DNA of 64,000 nucleotides from Toxonevra muliebris (Eukaryota; Arthropoda; Insecta; Diptera; Pallopteridae). The stretch spans positions 55,297,776 to 55,361,775 of the forward strand of contig OY829326.1 in the NCBI GenBank assembly GCA_963691655.1, in the 5' to 3' direction. This document shows, one piece after another, positions 35,791 to 47,360 of this stretch. The translations under genes and the position numbers were made by a program. Numbering within the stretch: the first letter of the stretch is position 1; each line of letters starts with the position of its first letter. The notes under the pieces were generated by a model. That model was not told the DNA's origin. It did not search any database and saw only the letters and a list, made by a program, of their open reading frames with translations.

Positions 35791-36934
35791 CCACTAAGAA
35801 AACCACAGCGACAACTAGAGCACATAACATTCAACTGGGTTGCCAAATCATATACAATTTTTTTTGTTGTAAATTTTTTTTTTCTAATATAAACACATGA
35901 ATACCAATACATACATATGTTTGTATGTACATATACGTGTTTGTTTGTGAATTTGCCGATTATTATCAACGACACCAATAAAATGATTGCCAGCTATCGG
36001 CAACAACAATCTAAACAACAACAGCAACAACAACAACTTGTATCTAGCAATATGTGCGCGCGCATCTCTCGTTGCATCTCGTCTATGCATAAATACATTT
36101 CATTTAACAGTTGTTTTTTGCGAGATTTTCATTTGTCTGTGTGAGTATTTTAGCATCTATGTGAATAGTGTAAAAAGCTTTTCAGCTTTTTTTTTATATA
36201 TTCTGCTATAGTGTTATTGCACATATAACTATCCCAAGGGGCGTGTTTGTAAAAATTGTTAAAATACAATTGTGGACACACTTGTTGCCCATAGCCAAAG
36301 CTAAAGCGCAAATAAGTTGCAAAGCTTTTTTTTTATTTTCCTTTTTTTTTTGCAACCATTTGAGGCGTGTAAAAAGTGTAAAATTATGAATACAAAATAC
36401 ATTTGAAGTGTAAATGTTTTTTGAATTATTTATGTAGTGATGTGACAATGTAATTTATTAGAAATAGTTTTTAGAGTTTTTTTTATTTTAAAAGAGAAAA
36501 ATGTTCAAGTTTAATAAAGTAACGAATACAAGTTAGTGTAAACTTGTGCTTGACAATTTTTATACTTTTAAACGAGATTTTTATTAGGAAGAGTGTGTCA
36601 TTTCTTTCAATTTGTCAGCTTTTTAATTTCTTTACCTAGTCTATGTCTATGTGTAAAAACCAACTCAAAGTGACGTTTAAACCTAAAAATTAAGAAAGGA
36701 TGGTAATAAAACGGTCCATTAACTCACAGGGTAAAATAAGCAGTAAAGAGTCTATAAGGACTCGTTGTTAACTATAACTTGGCTATCCAATTTTGAGTAC
36801 TGGTAAGAGGATATAAATAAATAAATCAAATATAATTAAAAAATGTTTCTTAATTATGTAGTAATGCATAATTCTTAGTAATTCATATTTTTAGTTACAA
36901 AAATAAAATCTTTGTTGGATCAGGAAAATTTCAT
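35791..36934. other. Intergenic stretch with (CAA)n, no supported gene
   Basis: (CAA)n/(CAG)n near 36000-36040 gives Gln/Asn-rich spurious frames. No TE end or conserved protein motif was seen. Confidence 0.45.
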
Positions 36935-37400
36935 TTACAGAGCTGTGGAATGGAATTGCATCCTTTCACTTGTTTTATCACGACAAGCATATGACTCATA
37001 ATCGCCCATCAGAGCAGCTTATTTGTCGAACTATCGATAGATTCCTATGCAACAACAACAACAAAAACTGTACGTACAGAAGAAAATATCGGTGCTGTAA
37101 GTGCTAGAGTTAATGAAGATCCAAATTTGTCTATTCGTCGACATTCGCAACAAGTTGGACTCTGTGCATCTACTACATGAAAAATTTTGGCGTAAATATC
37201 TTAGTCTATACCCATACAAAAATCCAACTTGTGCAAGAAACGATTCAAGATCATGCGACAAAACACTACTGGATTATTTTCTATAAGGTTATGTGAAGTT
37301 ATGCTGATGAACCAGAAACTATAGACGTTTTGAAAGCCAACATAATTCGTTGGGCACTCTTATTGATGAAATAAGGCTCGAATTATTGGGAAAAAGTGGT
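36935..37400 (+). pseudogene. Mariner-like transposase relic, internally deleted
   Basis: The + strand reads SARVNEDPNLSIRRHSQQVG (37096-37155), the helix-turn-helix domain of a common insect mariner-type family. It then jumps to LDYFL-GYVKLCADEPETID (about 37268-37330), the FLWGY block that normally lies about 150 residues later. The same family as at 3290-3660. CAGAGCTGTGGAATGGAATT at 36939 may be an end of an enclosing element. Confidence 0.6.
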
Positions 37401-37489
37401 TCAAAATTGGTTTGATCGAATGCAGTTCCTTAGAGGTAGATAATCATATCCTAGAAATCATTTTTAAATATTAGATATCATAAGAAATG

Positions 37490-37780
37490 TATATTACAAT
37501 ATACTGACTTTGAGAAAATCATAAATCTGGCTGGGCACTGCGAGCTCAAAGAACACATTTGCAAAATAGTGATTGAGGGAAGCTCACTCAATATGTAGGT
37601 TTTGTAATGAGGAAGATGAATCATCAGAACATTTTAGCTCTCTGGGTATGTACCATATAGACCTAACATCCATAGATCCGGCCGCAATACTCAAACTCTT
37701 GAGGGAGACTGGACTGGATGAGGTACTCTAGGCAAATTAGACTAGATAAAAAAGAGGGACGTACAATAGATTTTATAGGT
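37490..37780 (+). mobile_element. LINE 3'-end fragment (zinc-binding tail)
   Basis: CRFCNEEDESSEHF followed after a short gap by ILKLLRETGLDEVL and a stop near 37730. This is the CxxC..E..EH zinc block and hydrophobic C-terminal helix of R1-like LINE ORF2 proteins. Confidence 0.65.
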
Positions 37781-38194
37781 TGCAGAACAACGACAGAAAC
37801 CTCTTAAATACAATACAATATCGAATCAGTTTCAAAACGAATCATCATGCTCACAATAATACAATGCCAATACAGGTACTGAGTCTAAATTGCGTGCCAG
37901 TACCAGACTAAATTGATGTTATTACTCCACCTCCACACTCAGCCAACGGATTTGGCAGTCAACTCAGATCAGAAACTGGGATGGTAGTAAATTTTTTTAG
38001 GGCTCTGAGTAATAATATAATCCCATACAGAGTCCCACTTATATTCTCAAATCGTTAAGATGCGGTCCCGAATAAAAGCATGATCGCTTTTTGTTATGAA
38101 GTATTAATTTAAAATATTTCTTAAAATATGATCTTTGGTAATGTTATTGTTATTATTATTGGGGTAGCGCACTGCGACCTTTAAAAACTATTGT

Positions 38195-39620
38195 GCCCCT
38201 TTACGGATTTATAGTATTTCCATAAGTCCAGCTTCAAATAGAAATTTTAGTATGGATCCCACTTCTATGGAGTAAGAATTTACATTTTGGTATTTGGTGA
38301 TCAACCAGATTTCTTTTACGGCTATGCATAAGTTCTGGGCACTGTCCCAAGCTGTGCTTCGCAAATTCCCTATCTTCCCTGCTAAACCTACGTGATTCAT
38401 TTGATGTAAAACCCAGTTTTGTAAGGTGATAGTTTAACCAACAATGTTCTGTTAAAATTCCTATAATGATTCTAAAACTATTCTTTGATAAATTTATACA
38501 TTCCTTGAAGCTTTTTAGGGTTTAGGTTCCTAATAGTACTTTGGAATGCTCTAGTCCTGGTTTGAGTTCCCAATATTATTTCCTTTGATTTTTTTCTTCT
38601 TTCTTAATTAGAGTAGAGAGTGTTCTTTTACCTATTCCGCAGAATGGCTCCGGACCTACGAAAGGAGTTGATGCTCCTTTCTCTGCTAGTATATCCGCAG
38701 ATTCATTCCCTTTAATTCCAATATGACCCGGAATCCAATGGATACAAACCCGATTATATAACCCAATCGTATTTTGCTTATCAAGGCACTCCATCACCAG
38801 TTTTGAGGTGACCTGGTGAGATTTAAGTGAATTGATAGCCGCTTGGCCATCGGTTAGGATCGCAATGTTTTAGTTCCGGTAGTTGCGCTTAAGTTTAAAC
38901 TATACACACCTATCTGTTACGTATATTTTCGCTTGATAGATACTGGTGTATCTACCCATGGACTCAGAATATTTCATCCTCGGCCGAGAGAACCGTCTGG
39001 GTACCAGGTAATCTGGTAAACTTTACAGGATGCTATCTCTCTAGAATATCAAACTTCTTTCGATTAAGCCATCCAATTGCCCCGATATCTTTATCAGACA
39101 TCCTTAGGATAGCCCTCTTTCACTGAGATTAAATGTGAATATTAACAGGTGCAAGTTCTAATAGGACCTCCATAGATGCCGTCAGACAAGTTTGTATGAC
39201 GCCAGTTACGCACACACAAGCCAATCTCTGCAGTTCTTTAAGAGCGTCGATGACTGCCTGCTGCCTTGTTATTTCCGCCTAGACAACTGATCCATAAGTA
39301 ATCATAAGGCATACAACGATTGCATGCATCCAACGCAATATTTTAGGATTACAAACACAACTTTCCCGATCCAGGTCATAAATGAGCTAGTAGCTTCTTT
39401 TTTTTTTGATATTTCATGTATTTTCTAGAGTAGTTTTTGGTCTAGGGTTATCCCCAAAAATTTTACTTCCTTCTGAAATCCTATTTCTTTCCCATTTAGA
39501 CTAATGGCCTTAAAATTCTTAAAAAAAAAAGTGGTACAATAGTGGACCTTCGCTGAATTGACATTCAACTGTACTTTATCGCACCATCTTTTGGTTATTT
39601 TTGAACCCATTTTTATTAAG
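38195..39620 (-). mobile_element. R1-like LINE fragment: RT C-terminus, RNase H, zinc tail, decayed
   Basis: Minus strand, in order from 39620 downward: KITKRWCDKVQLNVNSAK and KEVKFLGITLDQ (end of the reverse-transcriptase domain), a degenerate middle, ILTDGQAAINSLKS and CIHWIPGHIGIKGNESADIL (RNase H core), then IIIGILTEHCWLNYHLTKLG leading to a degraded zinc block and ILKFLFEAGL at the end. Every block is in the order expected for R1/LOA-type elements, but with many frame shifts. The left edge on this strand matches the remnants at 3950-4180 and about 6100-6180, so at least three copies of this family lie in the window. Confidence 0.85.
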
Positions 39621-41774
39621 TCATATAGGGTGTCCTCGAATTTAAGAAATTTTTTTCAGTACTATTTTTGCAGAGAAACTCTTAAGATCGTACTTGCTAA
39701 TCGTCACCACAAGTGTTAAATATTGGAAGCCTTATTACCGTCAAGAGGGTTGAAAAAAAAATTCGTTCAGTTAGTCAAAGTCTCTACCGTGAATTTTAAT
39801 CAACCAGTAAAGCTTGGGTTAAAAATCCCCGAAAAATTAATTGAAAACAAAAAGTGATTCACGACCACATTCACAACTCAAATTTTCATAAATTAAAGCT
39901 TAATCCATATTCACTTCGAACGTTTTCACCTGTAATTTAGACTTCCAACTGTATTCTTAACAATTTCTAGAAACTCCCAACAGCAACAATTAAAAACTTT
40001 TTCAAACCGTCTTTGCACTTTACACAAAACTTTACTATAATCTAGCACATTTCTAAGTTTTTCCATTTACTCATAGTTATTTACTTAAAAGCGTATCAAC
40101 TTTTAAGCGATTTAAAACAAAAGACTTCGACGCAACAAAAGAAAAGCAACAAACTTGCCTTTCTTTCTCATATTTGCTTCCTAGAATAAATCTCTAAGAA
40201 AAGAAGACGAAAACGCATAAATTTTGCGCCCAAAATTCACATGATTTGCATAAATACAAACACGCACACACACACACATACACTAAAGTAAAAGCAGAAG
40301 AAGAAGAATAGACGAAAAAGCATAGAGGCATGTTCACATGCAGCAGTAGCATATCTGTGTATATATGTACGAGTATATTGTCGTAAGTGTAGTTCAATGG
40401 TTCAATGCGAACCATAGAAATTTGTACATATTTTCATAGGTGAATAAACAAAACAGCAGCAACAAGCGATAATAGTTTCAGTTGCAGCAGTTGCAGTTGC
40501 AACTACCGAATAGTCAGGCGCGTATTTTAACGCAAAATTTACGAGTGCAACCAACAATAACAGCAGCGGCAAATGCAGTGGATAGTAGCAGCAGCAGCAG
40601 CAGCAACAGCTTCTTTTCTACCAAATACTTAGATAGCCTCTTGTATATATATAAAAGCGATTTTATGCTAATGCATCATCTTTATTTTTGTATTTCGTTG
40701 CTGGTTGAATGTGTCGTCTTGACTTGGTAGCATTGAAAAAATAAAAATAAAAAGAAAAACCTTCTTCTTCTTTTTTTCGCATATGAATTTCTACAGTTTT
40801 CTGCGATAACTTTTGTGCCTTGTGCCACTGAAGTGTAGTGGCTTAAAATATTGCCAAGTGCTTGGGAAAATGTTGTGCACAAAGCATGCATTAAGTGCCA
40901 AACTACCACCGATTTCAAGTGTGACTGAGCACAGGTACATAGAAAGAAGCTTATGTGCGTATTTAGAGAACTTAAAAACATTAAATATGATTTTGAGGTC
41001 AAAATAATGAATGGAGTAAATATACATAGTTAGTAAATATTCGCATAAAATTTTACAAAATTGTTTAATGTTGAGTAGCATAAAGAAATGAAAAATGAAC
41101 TGGTAAATGTGCAAAAAAAAAAATATATTTCAAAGGATTAGTTAAATAGAGTTAAGTGAAATAGTTTCATTTTGCATTGAGGTCGTCAAGATTGCGACGG
41201 AGCATGTTCCTGATATTCATTAAGATATTCAAATCAAGCAAACAGTTATATCTAGTACAGAAATCGAGAGTTTTCATTCTTGAGCCCAGTCAAGTTTGTG
41301 AAAGAATCACAGACGAGTAAAGGTTTATGGACAACATATCGCTCGTTTGCTGCAAGACTGTGATAATCCAAAAAAAAAAGAAAAATAGTTAAATTCAAGT
41401 TAAGTATGCAGAACTAACTATTATTTAATGCTTTACCTTATGTGAAAAAATCATAACGGTATCTTATATATTCTTCTCGTGAGACGATTATTGGTTTTAT
41501 TGCGTTCTACAGACTGGTATATCATTGATAACTTTAAATGCGGTTTTCTCCAAAAAAAAGGAGAAAAGTTTTAAATTATGTATATAGAAACAACTGTTAT
41601 TTAATTATTTATCTTGTTAAAACAAATCAGAATGGTATCTTAAAAACTCTCCTGGTGTAAAGAAAATGTATCGTTATTGTGTTTTACCGAGTGTAAGTTC
41701 ACTAAAATCTTTAATTGCGATTTTCTCGCATATTGTGTTTTTTAACTTATGACAGTCTTACAGCAAAAATCAGC
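39621..41774. other. TE-poor island with a candidate exon-like ORF (40476-40730) and two 180-bp related units
   Basis: From 40476 a frame opens just after TTTCAG and reads LQQLQLQLPNSQARILTQN, then Ala- and Ser-runs from CAG repeats. It could be an internal exon of an unseen gene or simple-repeat chance; no ATG starts it. From about 41400 to 41745 two diverged copies of an approximately 180-bp unit stand in tandem (shared words TATTTAAT, GGTATCTTA, TTAATTGCGATTTTCTC-like). A (CA)n lies at 40262-40280. Confidence 0.35.
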
Positions 41775-42334
41775 TCGATGGTGGTTAGATTCCATTTTTC
41801 CAGTTACTCCTATTAAAGTTGCTGGAATTAAGGTTTCCCCTTTTGCTATTTGCAAATTATATCTCAGGAATTATTTTTCTCTCTCCCTCTCTCTTACTAT
41901 TCAAGAACAAATTTCTAACTGTAAGTTTCCTTTTTCCTTCTTACGATTTTGAAAATGCAATTTTGGAAAGTAAAATTCAGGCTAACAAATATACTTTCCC
42001 CTCTCACTATCCAAGGAGAAAACTCTGCCAGTAAGATTATATTTCTGATACCAATAGATCTTTTAACTGAACAGACAGCAGCCATGAGCGCGACGGGATT
42101 AAGGGAAGCGAGCGTCTGAGCAGGAATCTACTCAGAGAAACTAGGCTTCAATCGATCTGCCCGCCTTCCTAACTCTGTCAGTGTATTACTGGCTGAACTG
42201 CTAGCAATAAAGGGGGCAAGCAACTTGCTAAAGACAGACCGCACTTTTAAAGCACACATCGGATAGCCAAGGTGCAATCAGGGCTCTTGATAATGCAGTG
42301 TAAAGAAAGTCTTACGGACCTACCCCGACAGCAT

Positions 42335-42588
42335 GACGACCTCGATGGTCTAGTGGATATTCGGGTCCGGGAAATTCGGGTTCCATTCCCGTCTTCGTCT
42401 GGAAGTTAATTCTCATAACCTTCTTATATTTACAATCAATGTGAAGTGTATAGGAATTATAAGAAAGCGTACAAGTACACATCTTAGTTGGTAATGGCAA
42501 AACCACCGAGCTGGTAAAAAATTGCCACACCGCCGTTCGGAATCGGCGTCAAGTGTCTCCCGACATCCACTCTAACCTAACCTAACTT
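42335..42588 (+). mobile_element. tRNA-derived SINE, copy 3
   Basis: Starts GACGACCTCGATGGTCTAG (A box 42346-42356) with a decayed B box (GGTTCCATTCC). The body matches copy 2 to AATCGGCGT, then skips about 50 bp to a CCTAACCTAAC tail. A T18 run follows directly. TSD not found. Confidence 0.88.
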
Positions 42589-42604
42589 TTTTTTTTTTTT
42601 TTTT

Positions 42605-42866
42605 GTACGTTGGCAGGTGGAAATCTTCATAGATACCGCAGAACTCCAGTTCTACGGTTACGTCGGATTCCTGCTGCATACAGTATAACGGAGCTGGTCA
42701 CCATTGAAAGCAGCTGACGCCTGCCCTCCCGTGAGCCTCCGATATTCTATATAACGCGCGTTAGCGCTCCGTTTATTCTAGCCGCTTTACCACTGACGGC
42801 TGCTAAGTGCTTCTTAAATGTCATCCTTGTGTCAATGAGTACCCCTAAGTGCTTCAGCTTTTTTTC
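42605..42866 (-). mobile_element. Antisense LINE reverse-transcriptase C-terminal fragment
   Basis: Minus strand reads KLKHLGVLIDTRMTFKKHL, then SGKAARINGALTRV and SVILYAAGIR, matching the end of the R1-clade reverse-transcriptase domain (LGV.ID....F..H......KA......L). Its minus-strand 3' edge runs into the T18/A18 tract at 42588-42604, consistent with a poly(A) tail. Confidence 0.75.
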
Positions 42867-43012
42867 TAACCTAACCCAACCCAACCTAACCTAACCTAAC
42901 CTAACCTAACCTAACCTAACCTAACCTAACCTAACCTAACCTAACCTAACCTAACCTAACCTACCCTAACCTAACCTAACCTAACCCAACCTAATCTAGC
43001 CTAACCTAACCC
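42867..43012. repeat. (CCTAA)n interstitial array, about 146 bp
   Basis: About 28 near-perfect CCTAA units with a few CCCAA and CTACC variants. The unit equals the canonical insect telomere repeat (TTAGG), which flies are known to have lost, and also equals the 3' tail unit of the SINE family in this window. Confidence 0.95.
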
Positions 43013-43146
43013 CAGCACCATAATATTACCTTGATATTACCGTAAAGGCTCTACCCTGAAGGAATCCTTGGCCGAACAGGTATTCACATCGCAAAATTTG
43101 GTCAAGCGAAAAATTTCTACAAAACACCTCGCAAGAGCCAATTAGA

Positions 43147-43680
43147 GATGGATCCATTGGCGTAACTGGAATAATTCTGATAATAATTTATCCATTTGAA
43201 AACCTTTCCTGTAACATGGTTGCTCTTAACCAAAGTCTTTATAACAGGACAGTGATTTCAAAATCACTCAAAAGTAAAATTTTTTCCCCGGGTACGTGAA
43301 AGGATGTTAACACATCAAAAATTTTGATTGGACAATCCAAAAATTGCTTGCATAACCGCCGCATAATGAATAATTGATGTCTAATAGAATAAGGAAATGT
43401 TATAAATTTTGTAGTAGAAACTAATAATCTTTTACGGCTTTAAGTATTCATCATAGCTTTTGCTGCAAAAGCAAAAACTCGAAAAGTAAGCAAAAATGTT
43501 TCCTTTTTTCATAGATATTCAAATTTTTTTTTAATGAATATAAGTTTTTATATAATCTTTAAATTAATAATTTTCTTTGGACTTTACTTTTCTTGCCATA
43601 TTATTTCTGAGGGGGCCTAGAGCCAGCTGGGGTGAGCCGTGCCCCCCAGGCCCCTACCTAGTTACACCAATGGATGGACC
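43147..43680. mobile_element. hAT-like non-autonomous element inserted in the LINE reading frame
   Basis: GATGGATC (43147-43154) and GATGGACC (43673-43680) flank a 518-bp element with ends CATTGGCGTAACT and, inverted, CATTGGTGTAACT. Removing it and one duplication joins KNFYKTPRKSQLEMD to QAADLQNKQ in frame, so it landed in the coding region of the LINE at 42045-44140. No transposase. Confidence 0.8.
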
Positions 43681-45540
43681 AGGCTGCCGACCTGCAGAAT
43701 AAGCAGAGCGATATAGCCCAACTACAACTGAAAAAAACTATACAACTTATAAACAAAAACCGGGAGGTCATCTCGAGATTGACGGCAGTCATCACTGCTT
43801 TCTGGATCACTGGTGAGCAAGCTGCCAAAATGAGAATCCCACATAACACCACTTACCTCAGCTGCAACTATCCAGAGGAAAAAGAGACTATATCTCATTT
43901 TCTCTGTGAATGCCTGGCTTTAGGACAGGCCAGGATGAAGACCCTGAGTAAACCTTACTTCAATAATCTTGGGGAACTATATAAAATAAGTCTAAAAGAA
44001 CTCCTAATCTTCCTAAACCAGTCGGGATGGATCCAAATCACCTGCACACAGAACCAAATAAACTAGAAATAACTAAGAATGTGGTATCAAAACGGCGCGT
44101 TAGCGCTAAATAAGTGGTACACTTTAACAACAACAAAAACAAGATTATATTTTAATTCCTACGGTTTGGAAAGTAGAATTCAGTTGGACCAATTCCAATT
44201 CTTTAACTATTGAAGAAGCAAAACTTCTGACAGTACAATTTGGTTTTACTTATTTCATTTTAAAAAATTTGGATTCAGTAGAATAAACCTCTTTTCTGCT
44301 CTTACTGTTCTATAAACACATTTCTGACTGTAAAATTATATCTTCCTTCTTACGATTTAAAAATGGGGATTATTTATCTGCTTGAATTCTAATTTGCCTC
44401 TTACTATTCAGGAAACAGATTTCGGACAGTAAGACTCAATTGTTCTTCTCAGGATTTGTAGAGTAGATTTCAAGAAGCAGATTTTAAAAGTAAAATTAAA
44501 GTGCGCAAAATCTTTTCCCCCTAATATTCAAAAAGAAAAGTTTACTTTCCATTTTACGGTTAAAAAGTTAAATTCCGGCAGACAAATTTCTTTTTTATCC
44601 TTTAGTATCCAAGAATATTTTATTTGCTTTTCCATCAAAAAAAAAATCGAAGAGAAAAATTTCTGACTGTAAAATTATTTTTTTCCTTCTTACAAATTTG
44701 AGAGTAGAATTCAGGTGGTCGAATTCTCTTTTCCTTCTTACCATTCAAAAAGCAGATTACTGGGAAGAAGAATCTTCTTTTGTACGTTTTTGAAAGTTGG
44801 TTTCAGGGAGATAAACCTAACTATTCTAAAAGCAGATCTTTGGCTGTAAAATTCTAATTTCTTTCTTACGATTTCAATTGCTTTCTTACAAGATTCAATA
44901 AGCAGATTCGATTTGTCTTCTCAAGATTGGAAAAGGAGAGTTCGGATGGACAATTTTCCTTTTCCCTCTTATTATCTAAGAAGCAGATTTCTGGGAGTAA
45001 GATTTTATTTTCCTGCTTGCGGTTTTGAAAGTAAAATTCAGGGGAGCAAAACCTTTTTTCCCCCCCATATTCAAAAAGAAGATTTCTGGCATTATATTCT
45101 TGTTTTCTTCACAGGGTTTGTAAAGTTGAATTCAGAGAGAAAAATTCCCTTTCATTCCTTAGTATTCAAAAATTAAATTTCTGGGAGTAAAGTTTTTCCC
45201 ACGTCTTAGGACTAAAAAGGTAGTGATTTTGCTGACAAATTCCCTTTCCCCCATACTATTTAAAAGACCATTTCTGGCAGTAAGATTATATTTTCTTTAT
45301 TATTATTGGTAAAATAAAATTCATGTAGACAAATTCCCTTTCGCATCTTGTTATTTAAAAATCAGATTTCTATTTCATTCTTACGAGCTGTAAAGTAGAA
45401 TACAGCCGAATAAATTCCACTTTTCCTTTAACTATTCAAAGGCAGTTTTCTAGAAGAAACATTATATTCCCCACTTGCTGTTCAGAAGCCAAATTTTCTG
45501 AACAAGACTCAATTTCCGTTTCCTTTCACTATCGCTAGAA

Positions 45541-47360
45541 TTTATTTTTTAAACTCACTTAACTGAAATTCAATACAACACAGAAGTGTTAAACCGCGAT
45601 TGAGTTCAAAGAAGTAAAGTTATCAGTGGCTGACGTCATGCCTTACACTTTCGCAATTCCTTTTTCAGATACCCTCACATCAAAACTGAAGCATTAAACT
45701 ACTACAAGTTTCAATTTCATTCACATACGTACAAGAAAAGATTCAATGAACATTACACCAAAAAAAAAAAAATAAAATAAAATCTGAAAAATCGGATCAT
45801 CAAGATTGTAAACAATTTAATTTTTTTATTAAAAATAAAAAATGCCCCATTTTTTTCAAAAACATTCAGACATGAATTCAACATAAACAATTTATTAAAT
45901 CTTTCTCCTTGTTTTTTACATGCATACATACATACATGCATTTGTACATATATACATATATATTCTCACAATGCGTTGCAATGATGAAACGAAAGACTGC
46001 AAGGCACAAACTTGTTTTCATCACTTCACACACATCAAATGAAGCGAGCAAACAAAAAAAAATGAAATATAAATTTTAAATTACAATTGTTCTCATTTTT
46101 TTAAGAGAACTTGCGTCTTAAATTTGTCAATAAAAATTAATTGCAATTTTATTGCAACTCAACGCACTTCATGCATACCAAATAGCAGGAACACAACACG
46201 ATTGGCTTCCACACCTCCTATTCCTCGCATCTCTGTTCAGATTGCCAGTTGCTTGGTTGCTTTTTTTTTTTTTGCACTTACTATGTACATATGAGTAAGA
46301 AGTTAGTAAGTAACATGGTGAATTTATTAACAACACAACTCCCAAAACGTTTAAGTTGACCCAATTTATCACGCGATTGAGCAAACGAAACAAAAACAAC
46401 AACAAAAATCAGAAACAAAAACTAAATAAAATTAATTCACTTTCCTTCTTTCAGTGATGCTGCGTTGCATGTACAGTGGTGGAGGTAATAGCATTTGAGT
46501 CTTCAAGGGGGAGAAAGTAAATCAATAATAAATCAGCTCACTATCGAGACTTTTGAAAAAAATATATTTCCAAGGCAATCCTTACAGAGGAAACTGTTCA
46601 TTTTTCCTTGCCTCTCAACCCCCTGAAGACCGATAATAAAGTGAGCTCAACACCCCCTCCTCTTCCACTTAAATTTCCGCCGCTGAATGACTGCTCCATA
46701 ATCGATACACCTTTACTCAAGCACGAAATGCTCAACACGTGTGTTCATTACAATACCAACAACAAAGAAAAAAACAACAACAGCTATGCCGATGACAATG
46801 TCGACGGTGGCGGTGACAACATATGCTCAAATTTTCAGAGCTGCGTGTACTTATATGTTAAAGTAATAATAATAATAAAAAGAAACAAAAACGCAGAAAG
46901 GAAAGAGGGGAAAAAAAACAAAAACTAATTACAAAAGTAATAAATTTGTTGAAAGAAATAACTTTCTGCGTTTCGCTAGTGCTTCACTGCATGCATTACT
47001 CTGAGTGTCGTTGGGTTTTCTGTGTCTTCATATGAAATATTAAAAACCAAAAATTCAGCCAATACAGAAAAGCATGCAAAAGAAAAATAAAAAATGACGA
47101 AAAAGTGTTTCACAAAATTATTGCAATTTCACATAATAAATATAATTTTGATTTACACACATGGCACATTACATACTTATGTTCTTAATTTATGTAATTA
47201 TGTGTAAAAGACATTGTAAAACTGTAAAACCCTTCAAGTATTTAGACTGTGATAGCGTAAATGGTGAAAATATGGCCAAGATTAAAAATTTAATTTAAGA
47301 ACCCAGTACCCAGGAGAAGAAAAAAAGAAACGAAAAAGCACGTAGGAAAGAATTATTATG
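45541..47360. other. TE-poor island with an exon-like ORF (46557-46926)
   Basis: From 46557 to 46926 one frame stays open with protein-like composition: KTDNKVSSTPPPLPLKFPPL, then an Asn/Asp/Gly-rich part. A possible acceptor CCTTACAG ends at 46586 and possible donors follow 46860, but there is no ATG near the start and no recognised domain. The rest is AT-rich, UTR-like DNA. Confidence 0.35.

Larger units (their letters stand above)
42033..44152 (+). mobile_element. 5'-truncated R1-like LINE inserted in the satellite array, itself interrupted
   Basis: AAGATTATATTT stands at 42033-42044 and 44141-44152, a 12-bp target duplication at the edges of the interruption. The left part (42045-42330) reads through RNase H pieces, including SDSQGAIRALDNAV near 42260. 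The right part (43673-44066) is an open frame with an L..K.NREVISRLTAVITAFW segment and a zinc block LSCNYPEEKETISHFLCECL, ending ELLIFLNQSGW, then a short 3' UTR and a CAACAACAAAAAC tail. Between them lie a SINE, an antisense LINE piece, (CCTAA)n and a hAT-like element, so it has been hit repeatedly since insertion. Confidence 0.85.
41775..45540. repeat. Satellite-like tandem array, unit about 85-105 bp, split by insertions
   Basis: Degenerate units recur from about 41775 to 42044 and again from 44141 to 45540. A unit typically contains AGCAGATTTCTGGGAGTAAG followed by a T/C-rich stretch (TTCCTTCTTACGATTT) and GAAAGTARAATTCAG. More than a dozen units can be counted by the TTTCTGG..GTAA word. 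The interruption 42045-44140 is foreign DNA. The origin (dispersed satellite or element interior) is unknown. Confidence 0.75.

Noticed and set aside
42867..43012. Telomere or telomere-fusion site
   Set aside because: Flies lack TTAGG telomeres, the array lies inside nested TEs, and SINE tails here use the same unit.
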